A stretch of 64,000 nucleotides of DNA from Ophiobolus disseminans. Taxonomy: Eukaryota > Ascomycota > Dothideomycetes > Pleosporales > Phaeosphaeriaceae. The notes under the pieces were generated by a model that was not told where the DNA came from, searched no databases, and saw nothing but the letters and a program-made list of their open reading frames with translations. Every line of letters starts with the position of its first letter. Position 1 is the first letter of the stretch. The stretch is from contig MU006223.1 of the NCBI GenBank assembly GCA_010093685.1, positions 888,228 through 952,227 on the forward strand, given 5' to 3'. Below, piece by piece: positions 1 through 11,258 of this stretch. A program made the translations under genes and the position numbers.

Positions 1-883
1 GCGAAAGGCCCGGCTGGATGAAGTGATCGACTTATTGAGACGCGTTGGGGCGCTGATCTTGTCATCAACGTGAATCCTTGAATCCTCCTTGTTCCCAGTT
101 CCCGAAACCCTGGCTATCCACTGCTGCGACTCGAGAAGCTGTCAATGTCTCGAGACTGTCACAACCATAGTCTCACGAATCCGCCTGGCCCCTCTACTAT
201 TTGTAGCACAAGGCCCTCTCACGTTGCGATTGCGTCGTTGCTACAAACCTTGGAACGCTTGTTGGGGCACATCCGCGTTCCCGATTTAGGTCCAAGCTGT
301 CTGTGACCTTGCTCGCCGGCTTAGTTCAGCAGTAACTACAACCTCGTTATGGCTATGCGGTCAACAATGCCCGCTCTGCGGCGCATTGGCCAGTTTACTA
401 CGTCAATGTGGGTGCATGTGCTGAGAAGCGATGCTGACAGACGCAGCTTTGTCATGTGGTCGGACAACTCACGGACAGATCAGTGGGTTGCCGGAGCCAT
501 GGCTTCAAGCAACTATGTCATTAGGACGCTATGGCTACCGCTGTCTAGCAGCAGCTAACCCCAGGTTCTGCAAGCCACAGGCCATGAACCGCTCGAGATC
601 GAGTATTTGCGTTATAAACGGCGAGGACGGAAGTGCATCGCCGATCACCACCATCGTCCAAGCTGAGAGGCGCTGAACAAGACAACTTATTCATTCGTCT
701 ATTGCAAAACTGGTAGTTGGCGAAGAAATATCATGCGTGCATGATGCAGTTGCGCCATCCGGGTAGTCCAAACTCCATGCGCATCGCTTCAAAGTCGGAT
801 GCCAGCGCAAAGCCCGAGAATAGCGCTTCTTCTCCTTGTTCTCACAAATCAAGATCCTGTATCCCGCAATGCATCAACAAGAT
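1..883. other. Intergenic, no gene seen
   Basis: The open frames here are short, overlap on several strands and show no recognisable protein. It may hold the 3' flank of the membrane-protein gene that ends at 884 on the minus strand and an unseen neighbour to the left. I see no RNA gene or repeat. Confidence 0.5.
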
Positions 884-1569
884 CTACGATGGCACGTTGC
901 CCATCTCAGCCTCCTTCCTCTGCTGCCTCGCAGCCCACTTGTCCGCCAACCACGTAACCATCGTAACGACCATGCTGATACCCAACAACAAGAACACAAT
1001 GAGCGTTCCGTATAGCGCAAACTTGCTCTCCTGGCATAGGCCCTTGAAGTTACTGTTGCTAAGGCGGTCGGGCACACTCATGTCTTGGGGCACTGCTCGG
1101 TCGTTCTTGTACCTGCATGTCCAGGTCTGGATGGTGTCGCGCTCGGGGGTGTTGCGATTGAGGATGTGTGCCCAGACGACGGTGATGAGTGTGAGGAGGA
1201 AGCAGGGCAGGATTGTGCCGAGCGAGATGAGTGCGCGGAGGGTGTATTTCTGGCGAAGAGCGAGCTGGGTTGTTAGCACTTGATCTTCCTGTGTAAGAGT
1301 GATATCCGGCTTACCTTGGGAATGAGGGACAGGACCAGGAAAACGGCTGACAACACAAATGTCACAACCGCCGATGCCAGGAGTGCCTTTGTGCCTTGTG
1401 TATCGAAGTGCTCGGGCCACATAGTCATCCACCACGGGTTCGTCGATTGTTGCTTCTTGTAAACATCGAGAGTATGCGCCGACGTTCCCAAGATTGCGAT
1501 GCTGAAAACAATGACGAGACCAGTGATGATGGTCTGAGCCAGATGCAGAGGAGCCGGGTTGATCTTCAT
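884..1569 (-). CDS. Four-helix integral membrane protein (MARVEL-like topology)
   Basis: Two exons, 1569-1315 and 1264-884, with a 50-bp GT-AG intron (branch-like gctaac just before the acceptor) joined in phase 0, give 211 residues. Hydrophobic segments lie at about residues 8-28, 62-82, 95-118 and 165-190, with both ends predicted cytosolic and a charged basic C-terminal tail. The loop between helices 1 and 2 carries a WWMTMWPEHFD stretch, and the loop between helices 3 and 4 has conserved-looking Trp and Cys residues. This four-helix layout resembles fungal MARVEL/SUR7-like proteins of the plasma membrane or eisosome, but no diagnostic signature was seen, so the function stays open. The start is the first ATG of the open frame and immediately precedes the first helix. 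The model is firm, the family is not. Confidence 0.8.
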
Positions 1570-2953
1570 TTTGCCTTTTCGTTTCTCTTTAACGTCGACA
1601 GTAGGAACAAGAAAGTGTGTATGTCGATAAGGGTCGTTGCGTGTAAGATGATCAACCAGTGAACACCAAACTTATCCTCGAAATGAAAGAATTAAAAACG
1701 AAAAGGAACTGCGAAAAGGATGTAGCCTGAATGTTCTTTGCCTGAAGAGATGGAATCACAAACCAAGGGGATGTCTAAGGCTTTAAAACCGTCCTCTGGC
1801 AGTTCAAGCGCTCTGATATGCCCAGCACATCGTACACCCTTGCCATGCCTTGTCGCTACAAGAATAGGCCACAAGAGCGAAGAAAAGAACGGTAATCTGC
1901 GTTGCCGCTGCACAGAGGTGTGTACCTGGATCGACGGTCCCGCTGTGCTACATTGGGTGCGAGCCATGGTATTCTCAGCGCGTAAGCTGCATGCTTTTCC
2001 TAGAATAGCGATATTAACCTGCATACCCGTTCACAATCTTACCGGATGTGTGCATTTAGCAGCGTTTACTTGCCGGAAGGCCGTGCTGGCGACGATCGAA
2101 AGGTGTTCGTAAACATTGTGGCTTGCACATGGCTCCTCCCGTTGCTAGACTCAAGCTAGACTGAGAAATGGCACTTTCGTGCTGGCGAATGGTGTTGCCG
2201 ATGCACCCGAACGCAAGTTCATTGAGCGTCTGAAACCATTAAATGCAGGGTGTGGGCGCTTCGAGGACCAGGTGTGGATGCTTGATTCGTGAGATGTGTC
2301 GGCGCTTAGAGGAGGGGTGCGCTCATTGGCCGGATGCTGGAGATGCGACCAAAGTAGAACATCAATACAAGAGATTCATGAAAGAATGATATGAGACTGT
2401 ACATGTGGAGCTCGAGTTCTAATACCTGGATATGTACGCTGAAGACCACAGGATACTTCTCACTACCAAAGCTGATACAAGGAGACGCTGGACTCAATTG
2501 GGTACCTAGTTACACCGAAATCTGCTATGGATGTCAGGACTTGGGTGACGGGACCGTTATTTGACTCAATTGTTGCCGTCAGGACTGTTTGAAAGAAGCC
2601 GATGCACTGTCGTGGTTATGATGGTTGTCAAGATGGCCTACTGCAGTACCTAGGTAAGCATGGAGTGGAAAGCAGTCAAGAGAAGGTTGTGGACATGCGC
2701 CTCAAGTATACTTTGTCATGTATGATGCTAAGATCAGGTAAGACGAAGTGGTGATAGAATGTTGTTAAGGTTGCAATTAGACTGGAGATCAGGATCACGA
2801 GAAGGTGAGATGGTGGAGTCTCTCACCCCGCAAGGGTCCTGCACGCGAGTCGATCTCGCGAAAAACTTCCCCGCTAAACATGTCCAAACTCCAACGCGTG
2901 CGCATAGTAAACCTTGCCTCAACTACCTACACCACATATAGTGCCGTCCAGAT
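1570..2953. other. Divergent intergenic region (membrane protein / PUS7)
   Basis: About 1.4 kb separates two divergent genes and should hold both promoters. I see no convincing ORF. It contains one exact TACCTAGGTA palindrome at 2647-2656 and a related ggtacctagtta at about 2501-2512. Confidence 0.5.
2647..2656. repeat. TACCTAGGTA palindrome, copy 1
   Basis: A perfect 10-bp palindrome about 300 bp upstream of the PUS7 start. The same 10-mer recurs at 15200-15209, 44724-44733 and 45987-45996, always outside recognised coding sequence. Confidence 0.8.
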
Positions 2954-5421
2954 ATGTCAGACCACACAGAAGATACTGCGCGACCCGCGAAACGTGCCCG
3001 TCTCGACGACAATGTTGCTCCTACTGTCTCCGCCGAAACCTCCGCACCTACTCCGCAAAGCGCGGCGATAGCTCCCAAAGCTACCTCCACCACAGCCATT
3101 GACGAGGATCTCGAGCGCGAAGTACGCGCAGGCATAACCGAGTATGTCTGTCCGGATAACTTGGGCTTCACGGGTATCCTGAAGCAGAGATATACCGACT
3201 TCTTGGTCAACGAGATTGGGCTAGATGGGCAAGTGCTGCACTTGAGGAGTACAGAAGTGCTCAACAAGAAGAGTGAAAAGCAGGCCAATGGCAGGAATCC
3301 CGAGAAAAAAGCTGCCGAGGCGCAAGAACCAAAAACCTTTGAAGATAAGGGTGATTCGGAGATGGTGGATGCGCAGAATGGTGAAAATGGAGAGCAGAAA
3401 GTGCCTACAGAGAGTGTAGGTACGCCTGCGCCAAAGGGTATCAAGATCATCATGGAAGATGAACAGGGTCCTGAAGTCAAGAAAGAAGAGCCCAAGCAAG
3501 AACCAGAGGAAGAGGTATGTCTCTCGAGGCACTTACACATAGCAAGACTAACATACTATAGCTTGCTGAAGACGATCGCAAAACGTTGCACTCCATATTC
3601 GGCGAAGACATCACAAACCAGATCATCAAACTAGTTGGACAAATACGGAAGCGTGAGGATCGAAAAGCAAAAGACTTCAAGGCCGTCATTACACCACCCA
3701 TGTCCGATCGGGAGTTGCGCACACAGGCTCATCAGTCGCTGCGACGGATATTTCCAAACATATTAGAGAGCTATATGGAGGAAGATCAGTGCTTGAGGAT
3801 CAAAGCCACGCCCCCAGCAGAGCGTAAGGGCGGCGGCAACCGCGGTCGTAGGGCTGGACCTCGTGAGCGGGGAAACGGCGGTTCAAGATGGGAAGAGCTC
3901 GGAGGGGAGTATCTGCACTTCACCTTATACAAGGAGAACAAAGATACCATGGAAGTCGTCGGCTTCTTGGGCAGCAAGCTTGGTGGTGGTGGAAAGGCAT
4001 TCGACTTTGCTGGCACCAAGGACAGACGAGCTTGTACCGTCCAGCGTCTCTGTGTCAAGCGGCAGACAGCTGAACGCATGCAAAGCTTCAACAAGATTCT
4101 CTTCAACTCCGCGATCGGAGACTGGGAGCACAGCCCACACAAGATCAAGCTGGGAGACTTGATGGGTAATGAGTTCACCATCACCCTCCGAGATTGCCAC
4201 TTTCAAGGCGAAGAAGGTCTGGACCTAGCACAACGACACAAACTCGCCAATAAGATCGTCGACACAGCTATCAAAGATTTCTCAGAAAAGGGCTTCATCA
4301 ACTACTACGGTCTACAACGCTTCGGGTCCTTCGCCGCAAGTACCGACGTCATTGGCAGAAAGATGCTCCAAGACGACCTCGCAGGCGCAGTGGCAGACCT
4401 CCTCGCATACAGCGACGTCGCCCTCGCCGCCGCTGAAGGCACACTGCCATCAGACTCCACCATCCAAGTCTCCCAAGACGATCGCAACCGCGCCAAAGCT
4501 CTACACATGTGGCACACTGCTGGCAAAGGCGCCCAGGCCCTCGACCTTCTCCCCCGAAAATTCACAGCAGAGCGAAACATGATCCAGCACCTCAACTCTC
4601 GCAACGGCCGCAACGGCCAGCGCGACCGCAAGACCGACTGGCAAGGCGCACTCATGACCATCCCCCGCAACCTCCGCCTCATGTACGTCCACGCCTACCA
4701 GTCCCTCGTCTGGAACGTCGTAGCCGGAAAGCGCTGGTCCACCCACGGCGACAAAGTGGTCGAAGGCGACCTCGTCCTTGTGAACGAACACGCCGACAAA
4801 CAAGCCACCAAGACCGTCGTCCAACCCCGCGCCATCGACGACAACGGCGAAATCGTCATCAACCCGACCGGCAGCGAAAACGCCAACGCCGGCGCCCAAG
4901 AATTCGAGCGCGCACGCCCGCTCTCCGCAGAAGAAGCCTCGTCGGGGAAATACACCATCTGGGACGTCGTACTCCCGCAGCCGGGCTTCGACGTCGAGTA
5001 CCCGAAAAACGACATTGGGGAGTTCTACAAGGAGTTTATGAGCAGCGACAAGGGCGGCGGCCTCGACCCGCACAATATGCGCCGCGGATGGCGCGAAGTC
5101 AGTTTGAGCGGTGGGTACCGCAAGTTTATGTCGCGCCCGCTCGAGCCGCTGAGCTTCGAGGTAAGGGAGTATGTACAGGCGGACGCGCAGTTTGTTGAGA
5201 CGGATTTGCAGCGGATGAGGAAGGCGAAGGCAGAGAAGAAGGAGGAAGATGCGGAGATGGAGGATGGCGAGGAAAAGGAACAGCACGTGGGTGAGAAGAA
5301 ACTCGCGGTTGTGATCAAGTTGCAGTTGGCCAGTAGTCAGTATGCGACCATGGCGCTGCGGGAGCTCATGAAAGCTGGGGGTGTGAGGGCGTATAAGCCC
5401 GAATTTATGGGCGGGCGATAA
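2954..5421 (+). CDS. PUS7: tRNA/mRNA pseudouridine synthase, PUS7/TruD family
   Basis: Exons 2954-3514 and 3562-5421 with a 47-bp GT-AG intron, phase 0, give 806 residues. PUS7 isomerises uridine to pseudouridine in tRNA, U2 snRNA and some mRNAs, mainly in the nucleus. The TruD catalytic core is visible as FDFAGTKDRRACTVQ, with the catalytic Asp at about residue 341. Downstream FINYYGLQRFG and the region ending SGGYRKFMSRP match the conserved TruD fold. The N-terminus (1-60) is polar with a basic KRAR stretch that could be a nuclear signal. Residues 105-187 and about 750-780 are acidic/lysine-rich low complexity, with an Arg/Gly-rich loop (GGGNRGRRAGPRERG) before the catalytic motif. The length is somewhat above yeast Pus7. 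The gene converges on SSH4. Confidence 0.95.
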
Positions 5422-5961
5422 GTCACATTGGAGACGTATGTTGGCATCCTGCATCCTCTCATCGCTGTAAAGAAAGCATACAATGTCATCCAAAAAGTCC
5501 CGACATGGAAGCCGTGTTCCTAAATTGCCATCGTTGCTATCCTAGTGCCTACATCACCCTTTCCCAGGACTCCCATCCCCTCGTCCCAAACAATCGTGTA
5601 CAACACCGCACTGCGCTACTCCACAGAGCCCATATCTATTCCAAGCAGCAACGCAAAAGAGAAAAAACGCCACTTCATCACACCATGCAAGCCCCCAAAA
5701 AGCGAACGTCGCAACATGCTCGCTTTCGAAAACGCCGGACCGGGAAAAGGAAAAAGATAAGCGTCTTACGCTCAAGAGTGCAAATCGCATGTACACACAA
5801 AGTAAACGTTCCGTGTTTCTCCGGGAGCGTACAGACTCCAATTCATGAACAAAAGAGAAATGCTAGCTGATGATAGGGGTATAGTGTGGAGAGATGGTCT
5901 AGGGAGGCAGAGAGAAAAAGGGTGTCGCAAGCAAGATATGATGGGTGGGCGTACGGGGGCC
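5422..5961. other. Convergent 3' region between PUS7 and SSH4
   Basis: This 540-bp gap should hold both 3' UTRs and terminators. I see no gene; the ORFs on both strands look like chance frames. Confidence 0.5.
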
Positions 5962-7644
5962 TCATCGGGGACCCCTCGATCTCGAAGTTTGCGTCGAGCT
6001 ACGGACTCGGATAACAGGTGCGCGGATGTGCGGAGCGTCAGCGACCGCGGCATCATATGTAGGTATGGGCGGACTAGTTTCGGAGCGTTGCTGCTGGTTC
6101 TGCATGAGAGGTGCTCGTTCGTCCCAGTAGCCATGTCGACCTTCCGTGCTGCTGATGCGCGGCGATCCGACGGGGCTGCTGTACTCGGGTGGGAGTTCGC
6201 CGGGTTGCAAGAAGCCGAGGCCCTGGGAAGCTGTGATGGTTGTTCGTCCAGTGTCTGCGCTTGCGCCTTCGCCAATATCTTCGTTGGAATCTACAAGGCT
6301 TAGCGCTGCGAGGGAGATGTCGGTTGGGCTACGTTGCGGACCGGGACTTGTGGGTTGATTCCGTCCGAAGCGCATCTGCTGACTACTCGATCGCGCGTGT
6401 CCGTAGCCAGCTTGAATATAGTTGCCTCCCATGCCCTCTCTTATGCCTTCGCGACCAGAATCCAGGAGGATCGATCCTTGTTCGCTGCCATATGGTGGTG
6501 GAGGGGCTAAGCTACCGGTTTGTGGTGCGAGACCCCATTTCTTTACGTTGGCTTCGATGAAGACAAAGCCCATCTGACCAAAGTTAACATGAATTTGACA
6601 TGGGCCATTTGCGCCGACTGTGGGGAAGAAATTTTGGGTCTTGAGACCGTGTGCGACGTCGTCGAGCTTTTTGCCGTTGCGGGTGAAAAACAATGTGCCG
6701 GTTCGTGGTCGATATCCTACGCCGATGACATCTCCTTGGACATATGCTGGCCCGTAGGCTGTCGGTGTAAATGGCTGGTTGTGTCGGCGGTTTCCGTTAG
6801 ACATGTACGAGAGGGAAGACTTGTGGTAGCCTAAATGTATGTTAGTGTGCGACCAGACATCAGATAGCGCCGAGACTTGCCTGGTAGTCTGAAGAGCGGA
6901 TAGGGCTTTGTTGTGACACCGACGGCAATGCTTGTATTTTCCGGCTTCTCGTACACTTTGGCTTCCCAGTAGTAAACTTCGTTCTGCTTCGGTATCGGTA
7001 GGTTACTTTGGACGCTGCACTCCGAGTCGAAGAACTCGATCTCGGTCCGGCCTTCGACAAAGCAGTTTGCGATCTCAAGCTCGGGCTCGAATTCCCATGC
7101 AGACACGCCCTTCTCTTGTATTGCCAAGAATTGCGATAATGATATATCCGTCTGGACAGACTCGGGAGGGTTGGCTTGCACGAAAGCTGGGATGTGTCAG
7201 CGAATATCCTAGTGCAACAATACTGCCCGCTGAATGTTATAACCTACCCTTCGCTCTCAAGTACTCTGTTCTTTGTATGTCGTCCATGTCCTCCAGCGCC
7301 TCGGCCTCTTCTTTCGCGAACTGCTGCTCATCGTCGTATTCTCCTGGCCGCGATAACCGATCCAGGAAGATGCGTCCTTGTTGTGTGTAACGGAAGTAGT
7401 AGATGATGGAGGCGATAATCATGCAGAAGCCGGCGGCACCCAGTACTGAGAAGATGCCGATCATGATACCCTTCGCCGTGGAGCCCAGATCCGTCGCCGT
7501 CGTTATCCGCACGGCGTCGTGGTGTGATGTGTGGGCTTCGAGCATGGCTGCAGGCGACGTGGACGGCGCGTGGTCGCTGGGGAGGTACGATCGGGAGAGT
7601 GTGGTCGGGGGCGACGATGCCCTTAGGGGCGCTTGCGGGAGCAT
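5962..7644 (-). CDS. SSH4: SPRY-domain Rsp5 ubiquitin-ligase adaptor, Ssh4/Ear1 type
   Basis: Exons 7644-7248, 7186-6881 and 6830-5962 give 523 residues. The second intron (6880-6831) begins GCAAGT after CAG, a consensus GC-AG intron; splicing there rebuilds the conserved LPGYHKSSLSYMSNGNRR stretch. A signal-anchor helix lies at about 60-84, then a juxtamembrane acidic segment, a B30.2/SPRY domain at about 175-325 (VSAWEFEP, NGNRRHNQPF, GDVIGVGY), and a disordered tail. Two PPxY motifs, PPPY at about 345 and PPEY at about 448, are the type that bind Rsp5 WW domains. In yeast, Ssh4 and Ear1 recruit Rsp5 to cargo at endosomes and vacuoles for multivesicular-body sorting. The start was chosen at an ATG with A at -3; the frame is open upstream (to an ATG at 7965), but that Ser/Pro/Arg-rich sequence looks non-coding. 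Confidence 0.93.
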
Positions 7645-10600
7645 CGTGGAGGTGCTGTGAGGGTGCTGCCTGCGCTGGGGGACAGCAGAGGGTTTGCGAC
7701 GCTGAGTGACGCCGTGCTCGCGGGCGCAGCAGCGCTCGTGCCGGGGTGATGTTGTGCCGGGAGTCGTGCGTGCAGCCGCGGGGATGAATACTCGGTAGGT
7801 GACGTACGACACGTGCAGGGCTGGGTTGGCAACACGCGATAGCGATGCGGGTGTTGGTGGAGGGCACTGCCGGTGGTGGGAGCGGCGCGATGCGGTGGAG
7901 AGATGGAGAGAGGTGGTCGACGGGTGCTGGAGGGTTGCGTTTGACAGTCCAATGCTGTGAGACACTTTGAACGTGACAGCGTCGCTTGGCTGCTCGCCAC
8001 CTCCGCTGCAGATGGTGAACTAACAGGCCCACCCACAATCTCACTCGCCGATATATCCGGCTGCGGTCCGCAACACTAAGCAATCGCAATGTTGTTACAG
8101 CGTCGTGAAGCAGAGTCCGACTGCGGTACATCAATAGACCTCCACAAGCGGGCAGCCTCGACCACAGCACTTGGTCTCGCAGTGTATGCACGCAACAATC
8201 CAGACCGAGACACCGGCCTGACGACATGCACCTCAGGGACAACGCACTACATGCGCCGATCCTCCTTGCAGCCAAGAAGAAATTGTGGTCCAGTTCACGC
8301 TTGTCAGCCGCAGTCTCCTTGCTGCAGAGAGACGCGCGGGTGTGTGTTCCTGAGGCACGAAGAGATCCAGTGCTTCTCAGGAGGCCCCAGCGTGCAACAC
8401 CAACATTGCAGAGCCGCCACGAGGCTTACTGTGTCTAAGGACCCCATTGGAGGCAATGCTGTATAAGCTTGGGGCACAGCTCAGCTTTCGATGCCTCCTA
8501 ACTCCTGCGCTGCACTATTGCCCGGGTGTGATTACAACCTCGTGCATTTTATGATGCACTGATATGTTGAACTTTCCAGTATGGAAGTCTTGATCTCCAT
8601 ATGTTATGTTGCGTTCACGATGTACTTCCATGGCAGTGCGGGTCACGAAGATGATATCACAAATTATACCCTTCAGCCACAGAACACATCAGATTCTGCA
8701 AGCGTCGCATTTGAGTCCGAACCACATTCTACTCCAGATCATGACATGTTGATGTTTCAGCCCGGCAACGCAAAGTGGATCGTCGCTCAGCCCTGCTAGC
8801 CTCGCCATGCGCCATCGACGTCAACGACTCCTGTTCTTCATTACCCGCACCATTACATAGACCTGTGTACAGTCTTGACCAGGACGTTGTTAATAACTTT
8901 CCTGCTCAGAGGTCAAGATTGCTTCAAGCGTACCTACCTTTCCTTCATAGAGGTCTGGGATATACATGTCGCAGCAACTTGTTTCTCCTCCGAGAAAGGT
9001 ATGCATTCTCAGGAGGAGTAGAATGTTAGACTGGGCGCTCTGACACTATTAAAGTGACTGAAGGTGTGTATCACCACCTTACCAGGAATAACAACCGTCG
9101 ATTAAAACACAAGTGATAATCCCCACAGTGCATCACTTGAGCCTTGTGTCGCAGTGACGGAATTCGAGTATCACATCGCGGAAGTAAGATCCCGGAGCCG
9201 CGCCATATCTGTACGCTGTGCGTATCCGCTAACTCAGCCGTTTGAGCGGGATGTGATGAGCCGTTGTGATTGCGGGAGGTCTGAGATGCTGCACGAGCCC
9301 ATGATGTAATGCTTCATGTTATTTTAGAAAGTTGCCGGCTTCAGGAAGTTTTTGTGTGTCGAGGCTTGTCCAACGTCGTGAGGGTTTGGATGCCGGTTTG
9401 GCTCGAATTGTTGCAAGGATGGTGGTGTTCCAATATCAGGCAATCAAATCTCAAAAGCTATCGATGCGAAGAGCGGACTCTCGATGTGTTATGTGACATG
9501 CAATGTCGGGTATACGCAGCGAGGTTGCAAAACTTGGTGGCGAAGGATTTGGCGAGCGGAAGTTGCAAGCAGTCGCCAGGGTAGCGGATGCTCAAGTGTC
9601 GATCATTACAGGGTTGACTCTCAGTCTCGGGTTGAGGTGCAACCTTAGGAGTGTGCTCTAGAGGCAGTCCAAGGTGGTCTCATAAAACCAGTGATGGCAC
9701 CTGTGCCTCATAGACTTTGAGCCATCGCTTGTTGCCTCAACGTCCGTACAAGGTGGTTGACTGGCGCTGTGCTCCTCAATAGGAAGACAATACTCAGTGC
9801 AGGAGCATGTGATCGCCTCGAATGGTTTGCCACAGGTTGCCGCTTGCGCGGGATGAGAGAACCTCAGAGAGTTGATCCGTCGCAAGATGATGCTATCTTG
9901 ATGACTGTCCTAGGCTGACTTGGATCTTCCTCAAGCTCTTCCAGTCGCGTCACAGGGCTGATGCAAGCTCAGTCCGAGTCAGCGGATATGGGGATATTGA
10001 CAGGCTTGAATGCGGCCGGTGTTCGGTTTCCTTGTCCGTCCAGTGTCCTGCTCCAGGACAAGACGTGCCACCGTCGGTATCACACAGATAGCCTGCGGTC
10101 GAAAGAGTCGTCTGAATGTCGGGGTAGTCCTAATCTTGATGGTGCTGGGGCGGACTGTACGAATGTATCGATATTCCTGTGAAACTGCGTGCCTCTTCAC
10201 GATGGGCGTACTTTTGCCTCCTACCAGCTGCACTGAGATGGGATTTTCAGGTCAAGAAAGCTTCCAATTTTATGTGCCATGGGGTGGGTCTAGTTGCTGC
10301 GCTTTGCAACCAATGCGGCACGCAAAGATGAGGTGCTGTTGTTTCTGAGCGTGCCATTGCGCGGTCGTCTGCTCATCGAGGAAGGCACGACCCCGTTCGG
10401 GCATCTGGACAAGGAAGGTGCGGTCCAGGCAGTTAAGCCTTGAGGATACAAGACATTCGTCTAAAGCACGAACACGGCATGAAGGCAGTGCGCAGTGCGA
10501 CAGCGTTGCTGCAACACGTCAGATGTGCCCGCTTTCCCGGTGAGCCCTACAGCCTCAATCGGCCGTACCCATCGCAGCATGCATGAGAAGGAGTACGGAG

Positions 10601-11258
10601 CACTCGGTGAATGCTTGTGGGGGCTGCAGGCGGTGTGGGTTGTTCACAGGAACGTCGTCGACATTTTAGATGGAACTCGCAGTCACCTCCAGGCCTTGCC
10701 CTGCCTTGCCGAGACCCCCAGTGCTACCCGCACCGCATATTTCCACGCCCACATCCATAACGCCGACGACATCACTACCAAGCTCCTTATTTGCGCCCCG
10801 AGGCTCACCGACTACGCGCCCGCAGACGTCCCTGAGGCCGTAGCACAGCAGCCTGGTCGCCCGTCGCATCGCCCCAGGCGTGGTTAGTTGCTCGCAGCTG
10901 CACCTATCCGTCATCCACTAAGCAAACTTGCTTCCCGGCGCAGAACAAAAATTCCAAGCCGGTATACTCTTTGTAAGACGTGACAATATGGTTGTTGCAT
11001 GATAGCGCGCACCGACACTTGCGAGCTGGTACGCAGCTGCCCCTCATCAATTCCTCCCATCGCTTCCTCTCTGCGCAGAGAAGGGCTAACCATGAACCGC
11101 ACCAACAGCACCAGCTTCAGGCACCCCCACAGCCTGTTTTCTCCCCCGCTCCTCTCTTCTAGCCACCCTACACCTCACTCTCTCGGCGACCTGACTGCAA
11201 GCTTTGCGAGTCGAGACAGCTTTGCGCCCCCACCCCGCGCAGAAAACGACTCCTCGCC
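7645..11258. other. Long divergent intergenic region (SSH4 / KAP104)
   Basis: About 3.6 kb without a supportable gene. Frames up to 130 codons occur (for example around 10495-10887 and 8089-8466), but they show no domain, have poor starts and overlap antisense frames. The right end turns C-rich, as expected for the KAP104 promoter and 5' UTR. I see no repeat or RNA gene. Confidence 0.45.

Noticed and set aside
4501..5493. 330-codon minus-strand frame antisense to PUS7
   Set aside because: It is the shadow of the conserved PUS7 coding frame in a GC-rich stretch.
10495..10887. 130-codon plus-strand frame
   Set aside because: No domain, overlapped by an antisense frame, and composition like the surrounding intergenic sequence.
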